In this document: positions 11,778 to 22,132 of the stretch, piece after piece
How positions within the stretch are numbered: the first letter of the stretch is position 1
Layout: each line of letters opens with the position of its first letter
NCBI GenBank assembly: GCA_037349315.1
Contig: JBAIAC010000008.1
Coordinates: forward strand, 35,438,001-35,502,000
Direction: 5' to 3'
Length of the DNA: 64,000 bases
From: Chelydra serpentina
Taxonomy: Eukaryota > Chordata > Testudines > Chelydridae
Notes under the pieces: generated by a model
Database searches by the model: none
Told to the model about the DNA's origin: nothing
Seen by the model: only the letters and a program-made list of their open reading frames with translations
Position numbers and translations under genes: made by a program

Positions 11778-12640
11778 TGTGATCGAATGCACCCCTGTAT
11801 TCTGACCCTACATTCTATTGTAATAATCTTTGTACAAAATATGACTTGTGAGGTATCATTTGAAAAATAAAAACTCACTGGTCAATATTATGCTGAAATG
11901 TGTGTAGCGACATTATATGTAAAGTTTTGGACTGACACACTTCAGTCATGATTTCAGCTTATCAACAGCTCTGAGGAGTGGGTAAACCTGTTTCTCAAAG
12001 ACAAAATACAAACTGATGCCTCTATCTAGGTGTCATCATAGCTGATAAGGAATCACCTACAAAGTGGCCATTCCTGGGCAAAGAAGGGAGGCAAGCACAA
12101 ACAGATCTGCATCTTAGCAAACAACAGCAAGCCCTTAGCAAACCCTTTCACCTCTGATTCCTTGTCTCTGTTCTCATTGTGGGAATTAACTTTATCTAGG
12201 GATAACCCTCAGGAAAATGCATTTCAAAGGGTGATTGAACCATAAAAGCGAGGGGCAAAATCACCACAAGTTCTCGCTCCCTATCCATCTCTCTCTTTCA
12301 TCTAAGAAGACCAAAAAAAAGCCTTTGGGAGCAGATCCTGGCCTCCAGTTTTGGTCATCAATGTTACTGGAAACATGTGGTAAGGGACTTCACTTTGCAC
12401 CAAGTCTAGTTTGTTACATTTTAGAAGCAGGAAGGGTTTTATCTTTATTTCTCTTGTAACCATTTCTGATTTTAGTGCCTTATGCTTGTATTCACTTAAA
12501 CCTGTCTCCTTGTAGTAATATAAACTTGTTTTATTGTTTAATTAAAATTAATCCAGCATTGTGAATTGTTTGGGTGACTCCATTTGAGGTAGCAGACTGG
12601 TGTATATAAATTCCCTTAGAGGAGCAAAGAACTTCATATA
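11778..12640 (+). mobile_element. Retroelement LTR fragment, probably 3'-truncated
   Basis: It begins TGTGATCGAATGCACCCCTG, the start I recognise for a common turtle LTR family. It carries a TATA-like cataaaagcg (12241-12250) and, further on, the 'atataaacttgttttattg' and 'tgtgaattgtttgggtgact' stretch typical of the family's 3' half. No terminal CA or target duplication was found, so the 3' boundary is approximate. No internal retroviral genes are adjacent, so it is a solo or truncated LTR. Confidence 0.6.
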
Positions 12641-12654
12641 TATGGAATGCCTAG

Positions 12655-13150
12655 AGTTGCCAGGTGTTCAGTTTTCTATCAGAACGCCTGGTTGAAAAGG
12701 GACCCTGTAGGTTCTGGTCGGCACCACAGACCAGGCCGTTAAAAGTCCAGTCAGCAGTGCAGCGGGGCCGGGGGCTAAGGCAGACTCCCTGCCTGCCCTA
12801 GCTCTGCACGGCTCCTGGAAGCAGCCGCTAGGTCCCTGTGACCCCTAGGTGCATGCACGGCCAGGGTGGCTTTGCATGCTGCCTGTGCTCCGAGTGCCAG
12901 ATAAGCAGCTCCCATTGGCTGGGAACTGCAACCAATAGGAGCTGCGGGGGTGTTGCCTGCAGGCACGAGGGCAGTGCACAGCTGCCCATGTGCCTAGGGG
13001 CCACAGGGACCCCGAACTCCAGCCCTGATCCCCCTCCTTCACTCCAGACCCCTCGCCTCCAGACGGAGTCCTCACCCCCCCACACACAACACCTCGATCC
13101 CTGTCGTAGCCCTGATCCCACTCCTGCACCTCAAACCCCTCATGCCTACA
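12655..13150 (+). repeat. GC-rich interspersed repeat with inverted CCAAT pair
   Basis: It opens with 'ttgccaggtgttcagttttc' and 'gcctggttgaaaagggaccc', recognised from memory as a frequent turtle repeat. At 12905-12918 (gcagctcccattgg) and 12932-12945 (ccaataggagctgc) an inverted repeat places an ATTGG and a CCAAT 13 bp apart. The tail (13020-13150) is C-rich, with repeated 'cccctc' steps. Open frames over it are chance frames. Confidence 0.55.
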
Positions 13151-13185
13151 CACTCACCAACTAGACCACGACAACCATACACAGC

Positions 13186-14067
13186 TGTAACAGCGGCTTA
13201 TCTGGTCTGGCATCAGGATGCATCCCCTGCCTCAGTTCCCCTCCCTGCTCACAGACAGCTGGGTGATTGTAACACTTGGCTGCAGAGCCAAAGCACTAAA
13301 TCACAACAAAGCAAGAGCCCTCCTCTTCCAAGTTCAATCAAAATCCAAAACAGATCTAGCATATCCTTAGTCCTCCAGGGGCTGCAACCTTCACCTCTCA
13401 GGACACAGCTCCACAAACTGACAGTGGTGCTCCCCAGGTTAGTTCAATATTCCTTTCATCACAGTACAGGGCTCTCCAAGCATTTCACCCTCAGTCACGG
13501 GGGTTTTTGCACCACCTCTCCAGGTGCACTGTTGGGGTGTCCATACCTTCCTTTTACCAAAGGTCCCAGGGTTCAGACCATAACCAGAAAAGGGGCTGTC
13601 TGCCCTCCACCCAAAACCCACAGCTTCCCCATTTCCCAGGGCCACTTCCTATATTACTTGTCTCCCATCCCACCCCTAAACCTTCCCAGACTGCTTTAGT
13701 GCAACTCTCCTGGACTCTTTCCTGGAGTTCTCGTCACCTAGGTCACTTCCCTGGATTTAAAACAAACCCCTCCCAGGCCTTTTGCCCAGAGCAATCTCTG
13801 ACAATTGCCACTACAACTCCCTCCCTAGTTCTCTTAATGGAGAGCTGCACACCAACTGTTCATTCAATTCTAATCTCCCAGACTGAGCACAGAGCTGCCT
13901 TACATTGTCTTGCCATCATTTCCCAGCAGAGCTTTCTTTCAGCTTGCTGTTGCACTCTTTCTGGGGAACTACAAGTCCCAGAATGCCTAAGCTTAAAGGG
14001 CCAGAACTTGGATCCAGGATGGGCTGGATGCAGATCAGCCCCTAAAGGGACAGCCTATTCTGTGACA
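13186..14067. mobile_element. Possible LTR, orientation uncertain
   Basis: The C-rich text ('gggctgcaaccttcacctct', 'caggtcacttccctgg'-like, 'ggggaactacaagtcccaga', 'aaagggccagaacttggatc') matches a long turtle interspersed repeat I recall as an LTR. The ends TGTAACA and TGTGACA are roughly inverted. Flanks acagc and aagac are only weakly alike, so no target duplication is claimed. Two open frames of 185 and 201 codons within it have no domain and overlap in different frames. No clear TATA/AATAAA pair fixes the strand. Confidence 0.4.
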
Positions 14068-14669
14068 AAGACAAAATATGGAGAAGATCGGAGAGGACCT
14101 TTATCAGAATAAACCTAATTTTACTTCAAGGTAGTAAAAATGCATTTGAGAACACTATTCGAATATTTCTCTATCCCACAACCCACACCCAGTTCTTAAC
14201 ATTGCCTCTGAAATAAATGCCTAGAGAAAAAAAATGGGATTACAGAGATTTCTTTTTTAGGATTATTAAGCATAGCTTCTAGGTGATAACTAAGTAAAAA
14301 ACATCCTGCTTAAAAATCAAAAGTGAGAAGATAAGGTTCGCATTTGAAAATGTTAGAATATCTTCAGTTATTTCATACTAAATACAGCTGTGGCACAATT
14401 ACATGGGCATACAGTGAGAATACAAATCTTGATGTATTATTCATAGGAGGAAAAAAATCTAATGTCAAAAGAGATACCTGCCTTAAAGAAAATACCAGCT
14501 TCAGATTGTATCTGGAGTACCTGGAGAAAAATGCTCACTTCATTTTAGTCTGCCATGCGTGAATAATAGACGTCCATACCCCAAATGCAGTCTACTGCTC
14601 ATCCTCCCATAACCACTCCCTTCAGCAGATCCAGTGCAACAGAATGTTAAACTGTATGATACTGTTCAG

Positions 14670-14684
14670 CCACTAGGTGGCGCA
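14670..14684 (+). promoter_or_regulatory. CTCF-like motif
   Basis: CCACTAGGTGGCGCA fits the vertebrate CTCF core CCASYAGRKGGCRSY in all but the final base. Occupancy is inference only. Confidence 0.4.
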
Positions 14685-16546
14685 GAGTGTAACATATTTT
14701 ATGTAAGCTGGAAAAGCCATTCCAAAGAGAACCTACTGTTTTAAACAACCACTAATCAAAATGAAATTTCATTTCTTTGGAACTCAGTCCTGAAGTCCTC
14801 CAAATACTTAAAACATACAACTAAAATTAACTTTTAAAAGGTGTCGTGAACAAAAAATAAAGAGCAGTTACTCAAGTGGTAATGAGCTATCCATGATTAG
14901 AACCAACCTAAAGGAAACAATAACCAAGCCAATTTCCAATATCACTGTAGAAGGAGCAAGATTAATTAGTACCAGAACACAACACAGTTCACAACAGTTT
15001 TAGTCTTTAACAAGAATAACCCTTTCAGGGCTCATGTTTAGTCTATCTGGCTGATAAAAGAAAGCATCACAAGCCTGAGCTACATTTACCAGGTATTTCT
15101 CAGATGTACAGCCAAGTCAAATCAATAACAAAGATAAGCAAAACTCATATTTGTTCAGCCTTTAGGAGTCAGCCAGCCAGGGAAACCTTTTCCCCAGTCA
15201 CACTCTTTTCTTTCTTTGCCTTTTTAGAGGAGGCCAATTCTCTTGGTTTAACTCCTCCTTTCCCAGGCTGAGTTCTGGTAAATGCCAGCTATTTCCCATT
15301 ATCCCATGATTAAAGCAGAGGAAGGAAGCTAGCAATCCCCAGCTAGAGCCTTTTATTTTCTGATACCCTATGTGAGTTTGGTTATTTTGGTTTGAGAAAT
15401 GGGGGCTGGGTGCTACTGGCCCACAATAGTTCTTCTTATGAGCACCAACAGGCCTCAATAGCCTTTTACAGTCAGCAATAGAAGTGTAATCCTTCTGCCA
15501 AGCAGTGTCAGCAGCAACAAGGGCCAGGTTCAATATCTAGGGGTTCCTCTTAGCATTACAAAACAGAGCCAGCTCAAGGTCCCATTCAGAAACCCGGGAA
15601 AACTAAACTCCACCCCGGGGTGCCTCTAAGAGGCAATACTTTCCCATCCACTAGCACCGAGTCTGCGTATAATAAAAGAGGGGAAGGAAACACAGCATTA
15701 ATTTGAGAAAACACCACAATGACTCAGAAGTAAACAATAAGCAAACACTCACCCTACAATACCTTGGCAATAGTTCTTTGCATCAGTTTCCCACCTTGAA
15801 CCTGTAAGTCCAATGGACAAATGTCTCTAACACACCACTCCCCCTTTCCTCCACTGATCCCCACTCACAGTCTGTTGTCCAAGGTCAGCGAAGTCCCAGA
15901 GTTCAGAGGTGCATTCACCTTCCACCCCTGGCAAGTGGGGGGAGATCATCAAGTGATACTTCCACCTCTGCTCATTAGCATTCCTACTGTGTTCTGAGAT
16001 TCCTCCCCATAGCCCAATACTTAGTGATTTCAGCAGGTAGTGGAGAACCTCACTGATACTACCTCTTCTACATTGTTTTCACCACCACATCTAAAGCTTA
16101 ATGCCCTAGACCAGCTAATCAGGAATTTAAGCTTTAATAATCACTGACCAGAAAAAAGGTCTCTGAATTGAGTATAGATAACCATTTTTGATGTTAGAAG
16201 AGAAGGATAAAATAGCTTCTAGGACCTTTTAAACAAATCCACACCCCCTCTAACTTTCCCTTGGATCTGACATCATTTTCCCTGCTTAGTGAGTGAGGTT
16301 ACAGGTTATAGTGAGGTTATAGATTCAGAGCCCCTCCCTTGATTAGGATGTATTAAGTACAGTTCTGATGATCTTTGGTCATACAATATGAATAATAACA
16401 TTTCATTTACCCTTCATCTGAGACTTAAGTGAACTTTAACCCAAAACAGCCAAACTTGACTACTTTGGTATGTCTGCTGATCACCTAGGCAAAGTAGGTG
16501 TGTCTCTGCAAATGCAGTCGGCTCATAACGTCTTTTCCTCAAGTTC

Positions 16547-16563
16547 ATCAGTAGATGGCAGGG
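16547..16563 (+). promoter_or_regulatory. Weaker CTCF-like motif
   Basis: ATCAGTAGATGGCAGGG resembles the CTCF core with mismatches in its first half. Confidence 0.25.
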
Positions 16564-16609
16564 GAGAGCTCATTCAGACTACTGAGTTACAGAAGTAAGT
16601 CTACATAGT

Positions 16610-16678
16610 GATTACTAAATACATACCAACAATGTATTGGTATGTATTGGATTACTAAATACATACCAACAATGCATT
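16610..16678 (+). repeat. 25-bp direct repeat, 40-bp period
   Basis: gattactaaatacataccaa followed by caatg starts at 16610 and again 40 bp on. The intervening 'tattggtatgtattg' is partly the inverse of 'aatacatacc', so the block can also fold. Confidence 0.7.
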
Positions 16679-16704
16679 CAGAACTCAGGATCCATGCTTC
16701 CAAG

Positions 16705-16935
16705 CAGGGCCGGCTCCAGGCACCCGCACAGAAAGTGCGTGCCTGGAGCGGCCAGCCACGGGGGGCGGCGTGACGGTCGCCGTGAGGGCGGCAGTCAAGC
16801 AGCCTTTGGCGCCGGTCCCGCGGATTCGGTGGCGGGTCCACCGACAATGCAGGACCGGCAACCTCCCACAGAAACGCCACTGACAGCTGCCTGACTGCCG
16901 TGCTTGGGGCGGCACAAATCATAGAGCGCCCCATT
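16705..16935. mobile_element. CAGGGCCGGC-family element, right end missing
   Basis: It starts CAGGGCCGGCTCCAGGCACC and contains 'cttggggcggcac' near 16900, as do the copies at 24743, 28069 and 50685. The expected GAGCCGGCCCTG right end is absent, so this copy is truncated at about 16935. The interior is GC-rich. Confidence 0.7.
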
Positions 16936-16970
16936 CTATAACAAAGTTAGAGAGGAAAGATAGTCTGGTG

Positions 16971-17062
16971 GTTAGCGAGTTAGCCTGGGCTATAGGAAAC
17001 CTGAGTTCAATTCCCTGGGCTACCACAGACTTCCTGTGTGACCTTGGACAAATCTCTCTCGG
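16971..17062 (+). mobile_element. tRNA-derived SINE, 5' half
   Basis: The order is an A-box-like 'ctggtggttagcgag', then a B-box-like gagttcaattcc (17003-17014), then 'ctaccacagacttcctgtgt' and 'gaccttggacaaatc', the body of a turtle tRNA-derived SINE. The expected continuation ('gtgcctcagttttgcatctg') appears 1.35 kb downstream at 18408, so the SINE seems split by the insertions between. Confidence 0.75.
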
Positions 17063-17099
17063 TGGGATCTACGTAGGGGCTTAGATGTTGCAATACTGA

Positions 17100-17353
17100 G
17101 GGCTTGTCTACACGTACCAGGGGATCGACACACAGCGATCGATGCATTGGTGGTCGATTTAGCGGGTCTAGTGAAGACCCGCTAAATCAACCACAGATCG
17201 CTGTCCCATCGACTCCTGTACTCCACCTGAATGAGAAGCGTAAGCGGAGCTGATGGGAGAGCGTCTCCCATCTACATAGCGTAGTGTGGACATTGTTCAC
17301 ATAGCTGAAGTTGCGTAAGTTAGATCGCTCTCCCCCGTAGTGTAGACAAGGCC
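17100..17353. mobile_element. Harbinger-type MITE
   Basis: The ends GGGCTTGTCTACACG and GTGTAGACAAGGCC are an inverted repeat. Flanks TGA and TGG look like eroded TWA targets. Arms 17152-17169 and 17175-17192 form an 18-bp internal stem with one mismatch. The overall plan (TIR, internal stem, 'catagctgaagt' stem near the right end) matches the better-preserved copy at 46022-46317. Confidence 0.85.
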
Positions 17354-17449
17354 TGGGTGTCACCATACCTAGACAATTGGAGGAGCAACAGAGCAGTCCA
17401 TAAAGCTGAATGTGATGCTTAGGCTTCCTATACAATTAATGGGGAGAGA

Positions 17450-18400
17450 ATGCAATCCACAAAAGCCAGAAGGCTAGGCAGGGAGCTACCTAAGTTTGCT
17501 GATGGGAGGGTTTGTCTAATCCCCATCCTCTCACAGAGATAGGTGCCTAAATCCGGGCTGCAAGGAGATGCATCTTGTGACCCACAACAGGAATCCACTG
17601 ACTAGAGTTACACACCTAAGCTTATGCTTGCGGGAATGAGGTAGGCACCTACCTCACTCCACACAAAATAGCAGGAAGGGGAGGTGCCTACCTTATAGCC
17701 CTTCACCCAGTGGTTAGATGACTTGCCTGTGATGTAAGAGATGCAGGTGCAATTCCCCTTTCTCCCCTCCTCCCCACCCTCCCCCGCCAGAGGGAGAGAA
17801 ATGGTTTGAATCCGGATCTCCCACTTCTCAGTACTCTAATCACTGATCTAAGGGGTAGTATATAGGACTCTCTCAGTCTCTCCTGTTGAAGCTGTTCCAG
17901 TTTGGCTAAATAATGAAAGAGTGATTGGCGCAAGAGAACTAGACCCAGGGTCTCCCACCTCACAGGTCGGTGCCCTGACCACTGGACTACAGAATCATTC
18001 TCACTCTCAGGCCCAAAGATTAGTTAAGTCCTTTTCCTCCACCCCCAGGCAGATTTTGGATGAGTCTTGATCTGGTAGGCGTGCTCAGAGGCCGCCTACT
18101 GGATCAGGCCACATATGCGACATAGGCAGCCAGATGCCTGTCTTCCCTGGGTTGATGAATCACTCTGGGCCTAGACAGGAGATAGGTGTGTGGATGCCTA
18201 GAGTAGGGCAGCAGCACACATGCGCCACAGTCTAAAATTTAGGTGCCTAGGTAACTTTTGTAGCAGAAAGTCAGGCACAGAGTGAATTTAGGCACCTGGT
18301 GGGTTAGGCAGCAGCCAAGGGAGAGTTTTCATGGACCACAGTGGTGCCATAGGTACCTAACTCTGGAGTTTAGATGTCTAGATTGCTTTGTGGATTGCAC
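17450..18400. mobile_element. 0.95-kb TIR-bounded repeat with tRNA-like units
   Basis: The left edge ATGCAATCCACAAAAGCC and right edge GCTTTGTGGATTGCAC are inverse copies. The interior repeats 'taggtgcctaa' and 'ggtaggcacctacc' phrases in both orientations and includes the palindromic tRNA-like unit at 17708-17992. No target duplication was recognised, so exact ends are uncertain. It sits inside the split SINE. Confidence 0.55.
17708..17992. repeat. Palindromic tRNA-like repeat
   Basis: A sense head (ccagtggttagatgacttgc, 17708 on, with B-box-like ggtgcaattcc) is followed by antisense heads at 17809-17860 (ggtttgaatccggatctccc) and 17938-17992 (ggtctcccacctcacaggtc, 'ccctgaccactggac'). These are inverted copies of one tRNA-like module, also seen at 49241-49348. 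They are repeats, not functional tRNA genes. Confidence 0.65.
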
Positions 18401-18407
18401 CCTTTGT

Positions 18408-18545
18408 GCCTCAGTTTTGCATCTGTAAAATGGGATAACAATGCTTCCCTATTTCACAGGGATGTTTGTGAAGATAAACACATTAAAGACTTTGAGGTGC
18501 TTAGATACTGCAGTAATGGGGGCCATATAGTCCATACATAGGATA
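18408..18545 (+). mobile_element. tRNA-derived SINE, 3' half
   Basis: gtgcctcagttttgcatctg, then 'taaaatgggataaca', 'cacagggatgtttgtgaag', 'cattaaagactttgaggtgc' and 'gggggccatata' form the 3' body of the SINE whose 5' half is at 16971-17062. Confidence 0.8.
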
Positions 18546-18633
18546 TAATTCTCTATTAAATGATATAGGTGGTTCAAAAATCTATAGAAAAGATATGATA
18601 TTCCTGCTAAGAATTTTGTTGGATGGTCTATAA

Positions 18634-18918
18634 CAAGAGCGATCAAACGTTTTTTGCTGGGCCCCTTTGAAAATATTTCAGGCTGTGATGACTCCCCCCC
18701 CCCCCCCCCAAAGTGATGACCCTTCCATTCCAGGCCACTTGCATGATGCTGCTGGCAGTGGCACTGCCTTCAGAGCTGCGCACCTGGCCAGCAGCCACCA
18801 CTCTCCGGTCATCCAGCTCTGAAGGCAGTTCAGGAATAGGGGTGGCAATACCACGACCCCCTCTACAATAGCTTTGCAACCCCCTTTTGGGTCGGTATAC
18901 CCAGTTTGAGAAATACCA
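18634..18918. mobile_element. Decayed hAT-like element, perfect 8-bp target duplication
   Basis: Both sides carry gtctataa (18626-18633 and 18919-18926). The ends CAAGAGCGATCAAAC and GTTTGAGAAATACCA are eroded inverse copies of the usual CAGTGGTTCTCAAAC hAT end. On the minus strand 'ctcaaactgggtataccgac' and 'ggggtcgtgg' match a familiar 'unequal ends' family. A 16-C run lies at 18694-18709. Confidence 0.8.
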
Positions 18919-18926
18919 GTCTATAA

Positions 18927-21194
18927 TATAATCTATCAAAGATAAAATGCTCTACTAAATTCTGTAGGATTTTATTCATATAGTACACTATTGGTTAAAT
19001 TCCTGTTAAATTCCATGGGACTTTTCTATAAAGGAAGCTGCAAGATCAGAAATTCCCCAGTACAGGGCAGCTGCTTTGTGTCACACCCTTGGCAGAATTA
19101 CACAGTAAAGCCAATGGAACCAGCCCAGGCAGGATCATCCCAGTGCAAAGATAATCTTCCAGTGGTGTATATCTGACAAAGCAATTCTTACATCACTCCC
19201 CTTCCCTGCCACTTGCATAGCATTGAATGGAGGCATAGCCAGAGATTACCCTTGCAGCATACCAGGTCCTGGCTGCAGTTTCAGCCCCTTGCTTGCAGCT
19301 GACATAAAATCATTCAGCTCTCATGGTTGGGTTCCCTAGTACTTTGTAACTGGAAGTGGGACTCATGGCCATATTGGAAAATACCATGTGACTTGCCTTT
19401 TGTGATTTTTCCATGCAAAGATCATTCAAAGTCAAGATTCACCAATGAACAGCAGCCTCTCAATACTGGTGAATGTTCAAATAGAGGGGGGAAATCACAT
19501 AGACATCTCAACAAGTAGCTCGTGATCATGAAGAAAGTTGTAATAAATCCCTGCTGGTTTGCAGGTCAGATTCAAAATAAAGCTGATTTTTAAAACAATT
19601 TTGTGGTCTGAGTGAAACATTTCACACCGTTATACCTGAGATTTTTTCCTATTTTTTCATATGCGGAGTCCCATTGTTGTATAACAGATGTGTATGAATG
19701 TATGTGTGCACATGCTAGGTGGAATTAGACAGTTTGCCGCAAGCCATTCTGAGGGGATTGGGTTGGCTGACTCTGCTTCTTCCGGAGGTTGTGGTAGTTA
19801 AATCATTGTCATTACTAAAGTGACATATTACTTACATTCTATACACTTAGAACTGCTAGTCATAACCAGGTATAATGAGGCCTGATCCTGACTGAACCTT
19901 CTGTATGCCAGTCTAATATAAATATTAATAATAATAATTAAATAAATAATGAATTATTATATTCTGAAAAGTTTAGAAGGCATTCTTCTGTCTAACCACT
20001 AGATGGCAGGGCAGTGTTATTATACAGCATATCCCTGAGCAAGCTGACAAATTTCACCCAAAGGATGAGCTGCTGTGATTTTGAAAACTTGGCTTATAAT
20101 TTCCCTATAACATATGGAAACAGACTTCCATTAACTTTAATACGCTTTAGATCAGGCTTTGTGAGATAAATATTTATACTAAGGATTGTTTAATTTTACC
20201 AGATTATTTTATGTAACATTTCATACCATTACACTGGTTATTTTAACTGTAGACATGTCATTCATCATTCTTCAAGTATTTGAACATGTTAATAACAAAG
20301 GGGGGCTGTTTGGTTTATTTAAAGAGTTCCATGGAGGGGGAGGAACAGCGAGACAATGGTGGTGCTGAATAATATCATTGGCCCATTCAGTCTGACATTC
20401 AGTCCCTATACCATGCTGCTTCTCAGGGCTTTGTATTTCACTGAACAGTTTCCCAGTGGCGCTAAAGATAACAGGAGTGGCATTTTTAGCATGTGAAGCA
20501 GTAGTATATGTCAAGGTGATAAGCTTCGCTTGAGAATATAGGCCCACTCATCTGAGGTGCTGAGTTCCTCCTGGGAAATGTTAAGAACCATCAAATAACA
20601 TTGGGAGTTGAAAAGTTGAGTGCCTCCCAGGAGACAATCATCATGTCTCAGGGCCAGAACTAGATGGTCTGCAGAATTTGGAAACATAAGCCTGATAACA
20701 GTTACTCGCTCTTTTTGTGATTTTCCCTTTAAATTATGTTCAACTGAACTATGTATTGGGGATTAGACAGCAGCGAGTCATACTGAGATAGAAGGCAGAA
20801 ACGTGTGACAAGGTTTGTTCTAATAGTACGTGAAACACTGGAATAATTCCCCTGGAAGAGGTCAGAGCAATCCCATTTGAGACACACCTGAATCAGAAGA
20901 ACCCTTCTAAGATTTGAAGGAGAGGCTCTAGGGAATAGGAAGTCTGCTGCTAGTGGGTCAAACTGTGAAGTGGAGTTAATGCAAGGAAATGGTGAGAGCA
21001 GGGTTCAACATATCAGGCTTGAGAGGATGTCAGGGACATATTAATGAGATTGGCAAAGAATTTTCTTTGTGCATTTGTTATTAACAAGTCCTCCAGATGA
21101 TTAAACATTTTATTTGACACGTTCACAGATGGAAAATCAGTAAGAATTGGCCATGATTGTCCCCACTAGAAAAGCTCCCCTATGCTTCTGTGCC
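18927..21194. other. Unannotated sequence
   Basis: No exon or repeat end is recognised. It is AT-rich with an (AAT)-rich patch near 19920-19950 and a CTCF-like motif at 19996. Confidence 0.4.
19996..20010 (+). promoter_or_regulatory. CTCF-like motif
   Basis: CCACTAGATGGCAGG fits CCASYAGRKGGCRSY except the last base. No supporting context is visible. Confidence 0.4.
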
Positions 21195-21203
21195 ATTCCC
21201 TCA

Positions 21204-21403
21204 TAGAAGCGACAAAGAGTCCCGTGGCACCTTATAGACTAACAGACGTATTGGAGCATAAGCTTTCGTGGGTGAATGCCCACTTCGTCGGATGCATCAC
21301 CCACGAAAGCTTATGCTCCAATACGTCTGTTAGTCTATAAGGTGCCACAGGACTCTTTGTCGCTTCTACAGATCCAGACTAACACGGCTACCCCTCTGAT
21401 ACT
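21204..21403. mobile_element. Short Penelope-like hairpin insertion A, 14-bp target duplication
   Basis: Arms 21204-21275 and 21297-21368 are 72-bp reverse complements with one visible mismatch, built from the Penelope tail phrase 'gcataagctttcgtgggtga' and 'ttagtctataaggtgccac'. The sequence continues 'agatccagactaacacggct', then a 14-bp repeat attccctcatagaa found at 21195-21208 and 21404-21417. The same tail ends the coding Penelope element at 45900-46018, which ties this non-coding insertion to that family. Because TSD and arm overlap by a few bases, the left end is given to within about 5 bp. Confidence 0.9.
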
Positions 21404-21484
21404 ATTCCCTCATAGAAAACTAATGGACTCTTTTGCAGTCCAGAGCAGCAACTTTTGGACTATGACACAGTTTATTCATACGAA

Positions 21485-21650
21485 AAATACCTGTGGCACC
21501 TTAGAGACTAACAAATTTATTTCAGCATAAGCGGTTCTTAACCCACAAAAGCTTATGCTGAAATAAATTTGTTAGTCTTTAAGGTGCCACAGGAATTTTT
21601 CTTGTTTTCTTTTTGCTGACACAGACTAACACGGCTACTACACTGAAACC
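21485..21650. mobile_element. Short Penelope-like hairpin insertion B, 14-bp target duplication
   Basis: It is flanked by tttattcatacgaa at 21471-21484 and 21651-21664, a perfect 14-bp duplication. Arms of about 42 bp read 'ctgtggcaccttagagacta' and its inverse around a short spacer. The right part 'acagactaacacggctacta' parallels insertion A. It is a separate event, 67 bp from A, with different arm sequence and different target. Confidence 0.92.
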
Positions 21651-21664
21651 TTTATTCATACGAA

Positions 21665-22089
21665 TGCTCATGTCCTACCACAAAGTAAAAGGACGTCAGT
21701 CCATTGTTAAGAGCCCTCCTCCCTTAATTTGTTAATTACCTGTAAGAAAGGAATACTCGTTCTGTGTGGTTATACTTCATGGTACAGCATAGCTCTATTT
21801 GAACTGTTCACTGATTTCCTGTCCATCTGCTGTTTCCTCTGATCTGCAGATACTTGGGTTTTTTAGACTGTTATTCAGATTCTCTGAAATTTACTTTATA
21901 TTCACAGTTATATACTGAGCAGCCCTCATTGGTAGGCTTTTTATAATGTAGATCAGATATACTCTTGTTGTAATTTGTGGTTCATGCTTTCTCAGCATTT
22001 ACATATGTAACTTCTGACCTGGCCAGTTACTTACATGGAAACAATAAACTACCAGTGTTGAAACGAATGTCAATAATTTTAGTATTTTT
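21665..22089. other. Unannotated AT-rich sequence
   Basis: Nothing is recognised apart from the pentamer microsatellite that follows. Confidence 0.4.
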
Positions 22090-22132
22090 AAAATAAAATA
22101 AAATAAAATAAAATAAAATAAAATAAAATAAT
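22090..22132 (+). repeat. (AAAAT)n microsatellite
   Basis: About eight uninterrupted aaaat/aaata units. Confidence 0.95.

Larger units (their letters stand above)
14068..16609. other. Unresolved, possibly old retroelement-derived sequence
   Basis: About 2.5 kb without an exon. The stretch 15180-16350 (antisense AATAAA near 15350; 'ggttacaggttatagtgagg' near 16300) has the feel of an old LTR or retroelement interior on the minus strand, but I could not find ends or protein motifs. CTCF-like motifs lie at 14670 and 16547. Confidence 0.3.

Noticed and set aside
13142..14112. Two overlapping 185- and 201-codon frames on +
   Set aside because: They are in different frames, C-rich, without motifs, and sit in a region resembling a dispersed LTR-like repeat.
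15198..15533. 111-codon frame on minus
   Set aside because: It has no recognisable motif and lies in sequence that resembles an old retroelement interior.
16971..17992. Possible tRNA genes from A- and B-box-like motifs
   Set aside because: The sequences do not fold as full tRNA cloverleaves by eye and continue into SINE bodies or inverted dimers.
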